Positions 8,657-18,984 are shown, counted from the stretch's first letter. The stretch is 64,000 nucleotides of DNA from Dyella nitratireducens (GCF_014642835.1 NZ_BMJA01000006.1:186001-250000), one strand, 5' to 3'. Numbers and translations: made by a program. Notes: generated from the sequence alone by a model not told the origin.

Positions 8657-11600
8657 GTGTTACGAGGCATCATCGCATTTGCGCTGTCCCGACGTTCCGT
8701 CGTCATGATGGCCCTGCTGGCGTTTTTCGCCGCGGGCCTGATGGCATACAACAAACTCAACATCGAGGCTTACCCCAATCCAGCGCCGGTGATTCTGGAA
8801 ATCACCGCGCAGGCACCGGGCTTGTCCGCCGAAGAAATGGAGCGACTCTACACGCGCCCGATGGAACTAGGTGTCGCGACCACGCCCGGCGTGGACAACA
8901 TCCGCTCCACCTCGTTCTATGGCTTGTCGTTCGTGCGTGTGACCTTCAAGTACGGCGTGGATTACAACTTCGCTTACACGCGCACCGCGATCAATCTGCA
9001 GCAGAACGTCAGCCTGCCCAACAACGTGCAACCGCAAATCCAGGCGTCAAGCCTGGTTGGCGAGATTTTTCGCTATCAACTGGTGGGGCCGCCGCATTTC
9101 GGCCTCACTAACCTGCGCACGCTGCAGGATTGGGTGGTATCGCATCGCCTGCTGTCGGTGCCCGGCGTGGGCCAGGTGGTGACCTGGGGCGGCACCACCA
9201 AGGAATACCACGTCGACGTGGATATGCCGAAGCTGGAAGGCTACAAGCTCACGCTGCCGCAGGTCGTCAATGCGCTGGGTAATGCGAATGAAAACGTCGG
9301 CGGACGCACCATCGACCTCGGCCAGCAATCGGTAAATGTGCGTGGCGTCGGCCTGATCGCCGATACCAACGACATCAAGAACGTGGTGCTATCTCAAAAC
9401 AATGGCACGCCCATCTTGGTAAAAAACATTGCCAATGTTTCGGTGGGCAGTGCGCCGCGTCTGGGGAAAGCCGGACGCGACGATCAAAGCGACGTCGTCA
9501 CCGGCATTGTCGTGATGAACCCCACCGAACGCACCAACGAGGTGATCGCACGCGTCAAAGCGGAAGTGGATCGGCTCAACCATGACGGCACACTGCCGCC
9601 AGGCGTGAAAGTCGTACCGTTCTACGACCGCTCGAGCCTGGTGGGGGTAACCACACATACGGTGCTGCACAACCTGCTCTTCGGTTGCCTGTTGGTATTC
9701 CTGATCCAATGGGTTTTCCTGGGCGATCTGCGCAGCGCCTTGATCGTAAGCGCGAACATTCCGGTGGCGCTGTTCTTCAGCATCATTATCTTGGTGGCAT
9801 GCGGCGATTCGGCCAACTTGCTCTCGGTGGGCGCGGTCGACTTCGGCATCATCGTCGACTCGGCGGTGATCATGATCGAAAACATCTTCCGCAACTTGCA
9901 AACCGGCAAGGAAGAGCAGCAGGAACTCTTGCACTACTACGCCGAAAGCCGCGGCGGCGCCGGCCCCACGGGTCCGGGAAGCCATGGCTGGACCGACCAC
10001 ATCCGCATGCTCTACGTGAGTGCGATGCAGGTGGATCGCGCGGTACTGTTCTCTTCCGCGATCACGGTGGCAGCGTTTATCCCGCTGTTTACCATGCAGG
10101 GCGTGGAAGGGCAGATCTTCAACCCGATGGCGCGCACCTACGCGTACGCCTTGTCGGGTGCACTGATCGCCACCTTCACCGTTACGCCTGTGCTCGCTTC
10201 GCTATTGCTGCCCAAGCACGTGAAAGAGGTTGAAACGATCTTCGTGCGCGGTATTCGCAGCGTCTATTCGCCGGTGCTGCGCTGGGCCTTGCGCCGGCGC
10301 AAGCTCACCGTGGGCTTGGGTTTGTGCTTTCTGCTACTGGCCGCCTTGCTGCTGCCGCGCATCGGCACGGAGTTCCTGCCCTCGCTGGAGGAAGGCAACC
10401 TGTGGATCCGCGCCAGTATGCCGCCAACCATTTCGCTGGACGCCGGCATGAAGATGGTCGATCGCATGCGGCACATCATCAAATCGCATCCGGAAGTGAT
10501 CACCGTCGTGTCGCAGCACGGCCGCCCCGACGACGGCAGCGATGCGGCAGGCTTCTACAACGTGGAACTGTTCGTGCCGCTGAAGCCGGAAGGCGACTGG
10601 CCAAACGGCGACAGCAAGGCCAAGCTGATCGCCAGTTTGCAGCAGCAATTCAACGCAGCATTTCCCGGCGTGGGCTTCAACTTCTCGCAATACATTCAGG
10701 ACAACGTGGAAGAAGCGCTGTCCGGCGTGAAAGGCGCCAACGCGGTGAAGATTCTCGGCCCTGATCTGGGTGAACTGGAAAAGCTCGCCGATGACGTGAT
10801 GCACCAGATGCAGCAAGTACGCGGCGTACAGGATCTGGGTGTATTCCACGTACTGGGCCAGCCCAACCTCAATATCACCGTCGACCGCGCCAAGGCAGCG
10901 CGTTATGGCCTCAACACCGGTGACGTCAATACGGTGATTCAAGCCGCACTGGCTGGTGCGCAAGCAACCACGGTGCAGGAAGGCGAAAAACAATTTGCGC
11001 TAGTCGTGCGACTGGCCTCGCAAGACCGATCGAGCATTGACGCCATCGGCAACATCATGGTGGGTTATACGAACTCCGCCGGGAATACGGCGTATGTGCC
11101 GCTGCGAGAGGTCGCGAACATCTCGCTCGATACCGGCGCCTCCTACATCTATCACGAACGCAACGAGCGCTACATCCCGGTGAAATTCAGCGTGCGTGAC
11201 CGCGATCTGGGCAGCACGGTGGAAGAAGCGCAGCGACGCATCGCGCAGAACGTGAAACTACCCAGCGGCTATCACCTGAGTTGGGCGGGTGAGTTTTCCG
11301 ATATGCAGGCAGCAAAGCAACGGTTGGCGGTAGTACTGCCGATCGCCATCGGCTTGATTCTCGCGCTGCTCTTTACGCTGTTCAATTCGTTGCGCGACAG
11401 CCTGCTTACCTTGGCGGCGATTCCATTCTCGATTGCCGGCGGTATCATCGCGCTTTATCTGTCCGGCTTGAACCTAAGTGTGTCGGCGGCGATCGGTTTC
11501 GTCTCGCTGTTCGGCGTGTCGGTGATGAACGGCATTTTGGTCATCACCTATTTCAATCATCTGGTGTTCGAAGGCAAACCTCCGCTGGAAGCGATGTACC

Positions 11601-11857
11601 TGGCCGCGGAACAACGCATGCGCCCGATGCTGATGACCGCCTTCTCCGCTTGCATCGGCCTATTCCCCGCCGCCATTTCGCAAGGCATCGGCAGCCAGGT
11701 GCAGCGTCCGCTCGCCACCGTGGTAGTGGGCGGCATGCTGCTGGGTCCGATCATGCTGCTGATCGTGGCGCCTGCGCTGCAGGTGATGGTGGTGGAATGG
11801 TCGCAGGCACGCCGTGCAAGACGGCAACGCCTTGCCGGCCAGGAAGAGGGGGCGTGA
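8657..11857 (+). CDS. RND efflux permease, heavy-metal-efflux (CzcA/CusA-like) type
   Basis: About 1066 residues with the RND layout: one N-terminal membrane helix, a large periplasmic domain, a block of helices, a second periplasmic domain and final helices. The segment DFGIIVDSAVIMIEN is the helix-4 signature of the heavy-metal efflux subgroup. I chose the GTG at 8657 because AAAGG lies nine bases before it and the product then begins MLRGIIAFALSRR, typical for the family; the longer ATG frame would overlap the adaptor gene. A glycine-rich insertion (about residues 430-450) follows helix 4. The next gene starts two bases after the stop. Exported substrate (metal ion versus organic compound) cannot be decided. 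Confidence 0.93.
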   Translation: MLRGIIAFALSRRSVVMMALLAFFAAGLMAYNKLNIEAYPNPAPVILEITAQAPGLSAEEMERLYTRPMELGVATTPGVDNIRSTSFYGLSFVRVTFKYGVDYNFAYTRTAINLQQNVSLPNNVQPQIQASSLVGEIFRYQLVGPPHFGLTNLRTLQDWVVSHRLLSVPGVGQVVTWGGTTKEYHVDVDMPKLEGYKLTLPQVVNALGNANENVGGRTIDLGQQSVNVRGVGLIADTNDIKNVVLSQNNGTPILVKNIANVSVGSAPRLGKAGRDDQSDVVTGIVVMNPTERTNEVIARVKAEVDRLNHDGTLPPGVKVVPFYDRSSLVGVTTHTVLHNLLFGCLLVFLIQWVFLGDLRSALIVSANIPVALFFSIIILVACGDSANLLSVGAVDFGIIVDSAVIMIENIFRNLQTGKEEQQELLHYYAESRGGAGPTGPGSHGWTDHIRMLYVSAMQVDRAVLFSSAITVAAFIPLFTMQGVEGQIFNPMARTYAYALSGALIATFTVTPVLASLLLPKHVKEVETIFVRGIRSVYSPVLRWALRRRKLTVGLGLCFLLLAALLLPRIGTEFLPSLEEGNLWIRASMPPTISLDAGMKMVDRMRHIIKSHPEVITVVSQHGRPDDGSDAAGFYNVELFVPLKPEGDWPNGDSKAKLIASLQQQFNAAFPGVGFNFSQYIQDNVEEALSGVKGANAVKILGPDLGELEKLADDVMHQMQQVRGVQDLGVFHVLGQPNLNITVDRAKAARYGLNTGDVNTVIQAALAGAQATTVQEGEKQFALVVRLASQDRSSIDAIGNIMVGYTNSAGNTAYVPLREVANISLDTGASYIYHERNERYIPVKFSVRDRDLGSTVEEAQRRIAQNVKLPSGYHLSWAGEFSDMQAAKQRLAVVLPIAIGLILALLFTLFNSLRDSLLTLAAIPFSIAGGIIALYLSGLNLSVSAAIGFVSLFGVSVMNGILVITYFNHLVFEGKPPLEAMYLAAEQRMRPMLMTAFSACIGLFPAAISQGIGSQVQRPLATVVVGGMLLGPIMLLIVAPALQVMVVEWSQARRARRQRLAGQEEGA

Positions 11858-11859
11858 GC

Positions 11860-13329
11860 ATGAACATACCTGCTTGCTCATGCAGAGTGGGGATCCTTGC
11901 GCTGATCACGCTCAGTGCGGGTTGCGCCGTCGGCCCTGACTACCATCGCTCCAATGTGCCATTGCCGGATAGTTTTACGCGTGCGACCACACCCAAAACG
12001 ATCGGCGATGCTTCGACGCATGACGCACAGCGCCTGATGCAAGGCGAAGCGGTGCAACGCGATTGGTGGCGTGCCTTCGATTCGCCGGCCTTGAACGATC
12101 TGGTGCAACGCGCCCTGGCGCACAATCCCACCATCGACGCAGCGCAAGCGGCACTGCGGCAGGCGCAAGAAAACGTTGCTGCGCAACGCGCCAGTTATTT
12201 TCCCGCGATACAAGCCAGCTATTCGCCCTCGCGCAACCGCAACGCCGTGGGCACGATTTCGCCAACGCTTAGCTCGGGACAAACCTATTACAGCTTGCAC
12301 ACCGCGCAGTTGACCGTGGGCTATGTGGCCGATGTGTTCGGTGCGAATCGCCGTGAGGTGGAATCGCTAAGCGCGCAGGCAGACATGCAGCGCTACGAGC
12401 TTGACGCAACGTATGTGACGCTTGCCGCCAACGTCGTGAACGCGGCCGTGCAGGCGGCAAGCCTGCGTGAACAGATCCAGGCGACACAGGCGATGATCGA
12501 CGCCGATGCCCACGCGCTATCCATTCTGCAGCAGCAAGCCGCCATGGGTGGAGCCACCGGCCTGGACGTCGCAGCCCAAGCCACTGCGCTTGCGCAGGCC
12601 AGGCAAAATCTGCCCGTACTGGAGAAACAGCTCGAACAAACACGAGATTTGCTGGCAGTATTGCTTGGAGAACCGCCATCGCAAGCCGGCGACACCGATC
12701 TCGAACTGGCAACACTGCGCTTGCCCGCGTCATTGCCATTGAGCCTGCCGGCACAAATCATTCGCCAACGTCCGGATGTATTGGCCGCCGAAGCCCAGGT
12801 GCATGCAGCCAGCGCAGAAGTCGGCGTAGCGGTCGCGAACCGGCTGCCGCAATTTTCCATCTCGGCACAATACGGCGGCAGTGCGACCCAGTTCAGCCGC
12901 ATGTTCACCGACGACAACGTGTTCTGGAGTTTGACCGGCACCGTGTCGCAGACGCTGTTCGATTTTGGCGCGCTGAAACATCATCAACGCGCCGCCGAAG
13001 CAGCGCTGGATCAAGCTAAGGCGCAATACCGCAACGTCGCGCTGACCGCCTTCCAGAATGTCGCCGATACGCTATACGCACTGGATGAAGACAGCAAAGC
13101 GCTCACCGCCGCGACGCAAGCCGAAGCTGCCACCCGCAAGACACGCGATCTCACTCAACAGCAACTGCAATTCGGTGCCACCAACGGCCTGGCTTTGCTC
13201 GCCGCGGAGCAGGCGTATCAGCAGGCCGTGGTAACCAGGATCCAGGCTGTCGCAGCGCGCTACGCCGACACGGTAGCTCTTTACCAAACGCTGGGCGGCG
13301 GATGGAAAGACCCTTCTGGAACGCCATAG
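11860..13329 (+). CDS. RND outer-membrane factor, NodT family lipoprotein
   Basis: 489 residues with a signal peptide and lipobox (LSAGC), followed by AVGPDYHR, the canonical beginning of NodT/OprM-type channels. Two repeated outer-membrane-efflux units with long coiled-coil helices follow. The gene starts two bases after the permease stop and ends 30 bases before a terminator, which closes the exporter operon. It should form the trimeric outer-membrane tunnel of the three-part pump encoded from 7429. Confidence 0.95.
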   Translation: MNIPACSCRVGILALITLSAGCAVGPDYHRSNVPLPDSFTRATTPKTIGDASTHDAQRLMQGEAVQRDWWRAFDSPALNDLVQRALAHNPTIDAAQAALRQAQENVAAQRASYFPAIQASYSPSRNRNAVGTISPTLSSGQTYYSLHTAQLTVGYVADVFGANRREVESLSAQADMQRYELDATYVTLAANVVNAAVQAASLREQIQATQAMIDADAHALSILQQQAAMGGATGLDVAAQATALAQARQNLPVLEKQLEQTRDLLAVLLGEPPSQAGDTDLELATLRLPASLPLSLPAQIIRQRPDVLAAEAQVHAASAEVGVAVANRLPQFSISAQYGGSATQFSRMFTDDNVFWSLTGTVSQTLFDFGALKHHQRAAEAALDQAKAQYRNVALTAFQNVADTLYALDEDSKALTAATQAEAATRKTRDLTQQQLQFGATNGLALLAAEQAYQQAVVTRIQAVAARYADTVALYQTLGGGWKDPSGTP

Positions 13330-13359
13330 TGTCCAGTGATTCTTGTGTGTTTGCGCGAC

Positions 13360-13392
13360 AAAAAAGCCGCTGGATATCCAGCGGCTTTTTTG
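13360..13392. terminator. Bidirectional terminator between exporter operon and TonB receptor 1
   Basis: A palindrome centred on TGGATATCCA has A-run on the left and T-run on the right (AAAAAAGCCGC ... GCGGCTTTTTT), so it can terminate transcription from both sides. A second GC-rich hairpin (13401-13424, GAAGTGGCCG / CGGCCACTTC) lies just before the receptor's stop codon. Confidence 0.93.
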
Positions 13393-13436
13393 TTTAGTCC
13401 GAAGTGGCCGGCATCGGCCACTTCGAGTGGTATTGC

Positions 13437-16400
13437 TTACCAGTCGTAAGTGATGCCGATCTGGATGGTACGCGGCGCTTCGATCGCAGCTACCGGATAA
13501 CCATAGGTCTGATAGATGAAGGGCGACTTGTACGTCGGGATTGACGAACCTGTAGTGCCGTATTGCGAACTGACCTGAGTGAGCTTCTGCTCGTTCGTGA
13601 CGTTGCGAACCTGAAGCTGGAAAGCCAGCTTCTTGTCGGCCCATTCCGGACGATACATGACCGCCAGATCCAGGGTATGGATCCAGGGCGTGAAGCCCGT
13701 GCTGCCCGGAGGTGCCGGGTTGCCGCCGCACCAGTGGGTGAAACTGCCGTAACCCAGACCCGGGTTGCTCTGGTTGGGACCGTAGAAGCCAAGGCAGTCC
13801 GTCGGCGTGCCCGAAGCCAGCGTCAACACACCGCTGACCGACCATTCCGGCAGGAACTGGTACGTGCCATAGCCCTTCAGCACATGCTTGCGCGAGTTGG
13901 CCTGGACGCCGTTGGCGTACGACATGATCTGGCCGTAGTCCCACTGCGTCGTGGCCGACACCGAGGTGCTGCCCTGACCAATGTTCGCCTGCACCGGGCC
14001 GTCGGTGGTGCCATAGCTCTTCGAATAAACGTAGTCGAGCTTGGCCGTCCACTTACCGTCCCACGGATGCTCCAGGAACATCTCCAGCGAGTAGTAATTG
14101 CGGTAGGCACGCGGGAAGCCCAGCTGAGCTGGACCCGCCCAGCCATAAGCGTAACCACCATTGAGGTTCTGCACCTTGTAGAGGTTGCTCGAGCCCGGGT
14201 TGATCAGAATGCTGGGGTTGACATACAGGCTGTTGCCGCAGTTGGCATTCAGATTGATCGGCTGGCTGGCCAGACCCGGGTTCTGCGCCAGGATGGCCTG
14301 ACAGACCGCCAAAGCGCCTTCACCCGTATCGTCAACGATGCGACCCAGCTTGGTCCACGTCGCCGTTACGCCATAATCCCAGGACGGATTGATCTGCTGC
14401 TGGAAGCCCAGCACATAGGAATCCTGGTATTCCGGCCGCACATTCTGCGCAGCCACCGTGCCCGGATCGAGCTTCTGGCCATACTCGTTGTTGAGCGAAA
14501 CCGGCACACCCAGACCCGCAGTCTGGCCAACCGAGTAGATCGGCGTCAGGCCGGTAGGCAAGCCATTGGCATCGATTCCCGTGTAGGTGTAGTACTGGCC
14601 GGTATACGTGGACGGCGAGGCCTCGCGCAGCGCAACGCCCGACGGCAGCGCCAGGAAGTAGCGACCGACGTTACCGAACAGCTTCATGCTGGAATCACCC
14701 AGGATGTCCCAGCTGAAGCCCAGACGCGGCGCCCACTGCGGCCGGGTCATGCGCACATATGCCTGGCCATACGGGTTGTAGTTCTGGAACTCGTCGTTAC
14801 GAAGACCCAGGTTCAGCAACAGGTTCGGAGTGACCTGCCAGGTGTCCTTGATGTACTGCGCACGCTGTGTCACCTGTACGGTGGTGCCGGTCTGGAAGAT
14901 GTACTTCTGCACGTAGTACGGCGAGTTAATCGCACTTACGTAAGGACCGACTGCTGGAATCGGACCAGCGTTGCCGACGAGCGGCACACCAGGCGTACCC
15001 GTAAGGTACTGCCATGCATAACCCGGCCCGGTCATGATCGAACCATCGTCGATATCGCGCGTGGTCTGGTTATCGATACCAGCTGCCAGCGTGTGATCGC
15101 CGAGCTTGTAGCTCAGGTCGAAACGGAAGTTGATGTTCTCCGACTTGTGACTCGGATTGTTGATGTTGGTGTTGATGTTGGAATTGGTGCAAGCCAGGCT
15201 TGGGCAATAAGCCGGGTTCTGGTTGGTGGCACCAATAATGGAAGGCAGGCTGTTGTTGGAGCCTGGCTGCACCGTGTAATACGAGCCGTCCATCTTGCCG
15301 AGCAGCACGTTCAAAGTCAGGTCATCGGTGATGTACGACGTGAATTTGCCGATGTAGATGTTGAACGTATGCTTGAACGACTGGTTATATCCGGCGAAGC
15401 CACCTTCCGTACGCGTGGCGTAATCGAAATTGTCGTAACTGGCGTTGTAGCTCTCCGACGACCGGATGTCCGTGAACGACAGCGTATTCGAATCGGTGAT
15501 GTTCCAATCCAGCTTTGCGTAGTACTTCGGATCGCTAAACCGGTTGTTATAGACATACGGCGTAGCGGTCGAGCCCGTGTCCGTCTGGTTTTGTTTGTCG
15601 GCTTCTGCAGCCAGGAAGAAGAACAACTTGTCCTTGATCAGCGGGCCACCCACGTAGGCGTCGTAGATCTGTTCCCAGGTCTGGTCTTTATTGCGGTAAT
15701 CGAGGATGCTGCCCACGCCTTGGGGGCCGCTGCCGGCGGGATAGGCCGGGTTCTCGTAATACACATTGGCCGGCGTACCCTGGATCCCCTTCGGCGTCCA
15801 GAACACGGCGCCACCGAAGTGCCAGGTATTGGTACCGCTCGCGCCCACCTGGCTGATCACGCCGCCGGTGGAACGACCGTACTCCGGGCCATAACCGTTG
15901 GTGAGCGTTTCCTGCTGGGCGATCGCGCCATAGGGCAGCGTGATACCGCCAGCGTTGCCAAGCGGGTCAGACGTATTGAAGCCGTTGATGTAGTAAGCGT
16001 TCTCGGCCACGGACGAACCACCGAAGGACACCATCGGTTCGCCAGTCGGACCGCTACCCAATGCGTTGGAGCCCTGCACCGTACCGGGAGCAAGCAAGGC
16101 AATGGCAGCACCCGTGCGAGCCAGCGGAAGATTCTTCAGCTGCTCGGAAGTGATGACGGTGCTTTCCTGCGTGGAAGTCACGTCAATCGGCGGGATGGCA
16201 TTGGCCGTCACCATCACGGAAGACAGATTCTTCGCGGTCTCTGTGCCGCCACCGGCGGTCACGAAATCGACGGCGACAGACTTCGCGGCCAGCGCCGTGA
16301 CGTTCTGCTTGGTCTGAACAGTCTGGCCATTCTGGACCAGGGTCACGGTGTATGTGCCTACCGGCAACGTGACGCTATAACGGCCGTCCTGACCCACCGC

Positions 16401-16601
16401 AACGGTGCGGTTGAAACCCGAACCACCGACGATCTGCACGGTTTCGCCAGCGGCGACCGGTGCCTGACCAAAAATCGTACCGGTGGTGGCCTGCGCCAGC
16501 ACCTGTCCCGAAAAACCAAAACCCATCGCAACTGCAACAGCCAACGCAGTATGACGCGCCGGCATCCGGTTGGATGCGGGCACAAACTTTTTAACGCTCA
16601 T
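13437..16601 (-). CDS. Oar-like TonB-dependent receptor 1 with carboxypeptidase-regulatory-like domain
   Basis: 1054 residues. Signal peptide ends near VLAQ (about residue 37). Residues about 40-115 form a CarboxypepD_reg-like beta sandwich. A plug domain follows (INGFNTSDPLG, GYGPEYGRSTGGVI), then a 22-strand-type barrel ending in aromatic Trp (ITYDW). The start at 16601 is preceded by GGGGAG. Oar-like receptors import large or proteinaceous ligands, and their substrates are mostly unknown. It is a close paralogue of the receptor at 19081, with blocks of near-identical DNA over the signal peptide and N-terminal domain. Its upstream region and a decayed amn fragment are also duplicated. Confidence 0.95.
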   Translation of the reverse strand: MSVKKFVPASNRMPARHTALAVAVAMGFGFSGQVLAQATTGTIFGQAPVAAGETVQIVGGSGFNRTVAVGQDGRYSVTLPVGTYTVTLVQNGQTVQTKQNVTALAAKSVAVDFVTAGGGTETAKNLSSVMVTANAIPPIDVTSTQESTVITSEQLKNLPLARTGAAIALLAPGTVQGSNALGSGPTGEPMVSFGGSSVAENAYYINGFNTSDPLGNAGGITLPYGAIAQQETLTNGYGPEYGRSTGGVISQVGASGTNTWHFGGAVFWTPKGIQGTPANVYYENPAYPAGSGPQGVGSILDYRNKDQTWEQIYDAYVGGPLIKDKLFFFLAAEADKQNQTDTGSTATPYVYNNRFSDPKYYAKLDWNITDSNTLSFTDIRSSESYNASYDNFDYATRTEGGFAGYNQSFKHTFNIYIGKFTSYITDDLTLNVLLGKMDGSYYTVQPGSNNSLPSIIGATNQNPAYCPSLACTNSNINTNINNPSHKSENINFRFDLSYKLGDHTLAAGIDNQTTRDIDDGSIMTGPGYAWQYLTGTPGVPLVGNAGPIPAVGPYVSAINSPYYVQKYIFQTGTTVQVTQRAQYIKDTWQVTPNLLLNLGLRNDEFQNYNPYGQAYVRMTRPQWAPRLGFSWDILGDSSMKLFGNVGRYFLALPSGVALREASPSTYTGQYYTYTGIDANGLPTGLTPIYSVGQTAGLGVPVSLNNEYGQKLDPGTVAAQNVRPEYQDSYVLGFQQQINPSWDYGVTATWTKLGRIVDDTGEGALAVCQAILAQNPGLASQPINLNANCGNSLYVNPSILINPGSSNLYKVQNLNGGYAYGWAGPAQLGFPRAYRNYYSLEMFLEHPWDGKWTAKLDYVYSKSYGTTDGPVQANIGQGSTSVSATTQWDYGQIMSYANGVQANSRKHVLKGYGTYQFLPEWSVSGVLTLASGTPTDCLGFYGPNQSNPGLGYGSFTHWCGGNPAPPGSTGFTPWIHTLDLAVMYRPEWADKKLAFQLQVRNVTNEQKLTQVSSQYGTTGSSIPTYKSPFIYQTYGYPVAAIEAPRTIQIGITYDW

Positions 16602-16956
16602 TTAAGGTGCTCCCCAGCAGCAAGAAAAACAAAGAGGCAGAACCGTCAGCGAACATCCCTACCCAGCGCGGGTCCCACCCCGGCCAGATCACGGACAGAC
16701 GACTTCCTTCCCATCCCCTACAAATTGCGTGGCCCAGAACTTAACAGGCCTTTAGCACTTTGCTGACGTGGAAATTAAGCGCTGGAGTAACAAAAAGTCA
16801 ATGGTAAATAATTACGTCAATCGGCAATATTTTACGATTAACCGTCTTTTTTATGCGGCTTGCCATGCAATTTGTCGGACTAGTTTAAAAATTCATACGT
16901 ACACTGTCAGTTTATCGCAAGCCTCACAGTCAAACGGCGCAAGAAAAGTCGGAAAT
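16602..16956 (-). promoter_or_regulatory. Upstream region of TonB receptor 1, duplicated at 22273-22616
   Basis: No gene here. The stretch aligns along its length with the region upstream of receptor 2; shared landmarks include CTTTAGCACTTTG, AAATTAAGCGCT and TAAATAATTACG. Its AT-rich part (16780-16900) contrasts with the GC-rich surroundings and probably contains the receptor promoter. No operator was identified with confidence. Confidence 0.6.
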
Positions 16957-17195
16957 TGTTCCCAGTTCGCCCTCGAGTTCCAGATGCTTATCCGTCCGTT
17001 CCGACGCATTCGACTCCGCAATGGGAATGTCGGCAGCACCAGCTCCTCGGGCAACCGATAATCATTATTGATGTCTTCGTCACAGATGACGGCGATCAGC
17101 AAATCAAATCACCGCTGATTTTTCTCTTTATCGATCGCCGCATTTACCAAAAAATAGTCTGCCGGCACGGATGGCGCCCAACAGTCCGGACGGGT
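16957..17195 (-). pseudogene. Decayed fragment of AMP nucleosidase gene
   Basis: Read on the minus strand, this stretch preserves parts of the intact amn gene at 22617-23405. One part encodes FFGKCG, matching LFLGKCG; another encodes IAVICDEDINNDYRLPEEL, matching the IAAIRGEGTSNDYLPPEV region; the C-terminal end (RRNGRISIW versus RRNGRSVKHL) and the non-coding sequence beyond the stop also match. Frameshifts and in-frame stops interrupt it, and about 300 bases equivalent to 22690-22990 are missing. It has the same position relative to receptor 1 as amn has to receptor 2, so it is the remnant of a duplicated unit. Confidence 0.8.
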
Positions 17196-17361
17196 TGAGT
17201 TACGCTGCGCGAACACAATTTACGATGGTCATCCCAGCCTCTGCGACTCGCGAGCCTTATGGATGCGAGGATTTCGGCACCGCATTCGTTTGCATTCCAG
17301 CAAGCGCTCGGCTTGCGGGAGCAGCTTGTTTGACTACGATCCACTACAGACGAGAAACACC

Positions 17362-18963
17362 ATGGCGGCAGATCGGCCTCACCCTCCCCTCGACCGCACG
17401 GCGGGTCTATCCGCCGCTGCGCGCCGGCTGCTGGATGAAGCAGGCAAAGCATTGAGCCGGTCCGATCCCGATGCTGCGGAGCGTTCGTTGACTGGCGTAT
17501 TGGCGATGGCACCGAGCGCCGCCGAAGCCTATCGGCTGCTGGGTGTGGCCAACCAAATGCGCGGCGATCACGCCACGGCGGTAACGCATCTACGGCGCTC
17601 GCTGGCACTGGGTTCCCATGATGCGATCACCATGATGGGCCTTGGTATTTCCCTGCACGAAAGCGGTGATGCCGACGAGGCCATTGCCAGCCTCCGCCAG
17701 GCCTGCACATTGGCGCCCGACATGGCCTCAGCCTGGTACAACCTGGGCAAGGCGCTGAAAGTGCAGCTTCGCCGCGAGGAAGCATGCGAGGCTTTGCAGC
17801 AAGCATTAGCGGTGGATGGCGCGCATACGTTGGCGCGAATAAGCCTGGCCGATGCCATGGTCGGTCTCGGCCGCATCGCAGATGCCGTGACGGAATACCG
17901 CGAAGTAGTTCGACGCCATCCTGAGCATGCCGATGCATGGTATGCACTGGCCAACCTGAAGACCGAGCCGCTCAGTAGTGATGACACCATCCGCCTGCAG
18001 CGCGCTTTTCGCAAACCGAATGTGCCTGCGGATGCACGCGTTTCGCTGGGGTTCGCCTTGGCCAAGGCCTTGGAAGATCAGGCGCAATACGCCGAAGCCT
18101 TCGACGTCTTGCGCGAGGCTAACGCATTGAAGCGTCGGCAAGTGCATTGGAACGCAGCGGTTGAACGTGCGTATGTGGACGCGATCATGGCGGCATTCGA
18201 TCGTCCTCTACCCACGCCGATGGATCCTGAGCTGGGCAATGAGGTCATCTTCATCGCCAGCCTGCCGCGTTCCGGTTCGACACTGATCGAACAGATCCTT
18301 GCCTCGCACCCAAAAGTTGAGGGGGCTGATGAGATCGTTGATCTCCCACAGGTGCTCGAAGCCGAATCGAAGCGTCGCAAACAGCCTTTTCCGAACTGGG
18401 TGGCAAATGCTACGGCCGACGACTGGGCACGGCTCGGCCGCGAATACCTGGCGCGCACAGCACGCTGGCGGGAGCAACGTCCGCTGTTCACCGACAAAAA
18501 CATGCTCAATTGGGAACACGTTGGTGCTCTGTTGGCGATGCTGCCAGGCGCGCGCATCGTGAACTGCCATCGTGATGCGGTGGAAACTTGCTTTGCCTGC
18601 TATCGCCAGCTTTTCAGCAACGGCTCGCACTTCAGTTATGACCTGGACGACATGGCGAGCTACTACAAAGATTTCGCTCGACTCAGCCGCTATTGGCAGC
18701 AGCACTATCCAGGACAGATTCTCGATTTCTCGTACGAGGCCTTGCTCGCCGATCCGGAAACCCAAACGCGACGACTGCTGGATTTCTGCAACCTGCCCTT
18801 CGATCCGGCTTGCCTCAACTTCCACAAGACGTCGCGCGTGGTGCTGAGCACCGCCAGCGCTGCACAAGTGCGCCAGCCACTACGCAAGGACACCGCACGT
18901 AGCGCACACTACGCAAAGCAGTTGGAACCGCTTCGCACACATCTAACGAAAGACCGACCGTAA
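17362..18963 (+). CDS. TPR-repeat sulfotransferase family protein
   Basis: 533 residues. Residues about 10-250 contain tetratricopeptide repeats (patterns such as AYRLLGVANQMRGDHATAV and AWYNLGKALKVQLRREEA). The C-terminal half is a sulfotransferase domain: PRSGSTLIEQIL (Arg303 region) is the 5'-phosphosulfate-binding loop, and the later CHRDAVETCFACYRQ segment fits the 3'-phosphate-binding region. The start at 17362 begins MAADRP; longer in-frame starts run into the duplicated amn remnant. Proteins of this architecture sulfonate protein tyrosines or carbohydrates; target unknown. It lies between two duplicated TonB receptors and ends at a bidirectional terminator. Confidence 0.88.
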   Translation: MAADRPHPPLDRTAGLSAAARRLLDEAGKALSRSDPDAAERSLTGVLAMAPSAAEAYRLLGVANQMRGDHATAVTHLRRSLALGSHDAITMMGLGISLHESGDADEAIASLRQACTLAPDMASAWYNLGKALKVQLRREEACEALQQALAVDGAHTLARISLADAMVGLGRIADAVTEYREVVRRHPEHADAWYALANLKTEPLSSDDTIRLQRAFRKPNVPADARVSLGFALAKALEDQAQYAEAFDVLREANALKRRQVHWNAAVERAYVDAIMAAFDRPLPTPMDPELGNEVIFIASLPRSGSTLIEQILASHPKVEGADEIVDLPQVLEAESKRRKQPFPNWVANATADDWARLGREYLARTARWREQRPLFTDKNMLNWEHVGALLAMLPGARIVNCHRDAVETCFACYRQLFSNGSHFSYDLDDMASYYKDFARLSRYWQQHYPGQILDFSYEALLADPETQTRRLLDFCNLPFDPACLNFHKTSRVVLSTASAAQVRQPLRKDTARSAHYAKQLEPLRTHLTKDRP

Positions 18964-18984
18964 CGCCTATAAACGCGGGATTAA

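Noticed and set aside
13563-16766. Very long open frame on the plus strand, antisense to TonB receptor 1
   Set aside because: It lacks domains and is rich in Arg/His/Val as expected for the complement of a GC-rich gene; the minus strand encodes a complete receptor with signal peptide and ribosome site. A similar shadow lies over receptor 2 (19072-20487).
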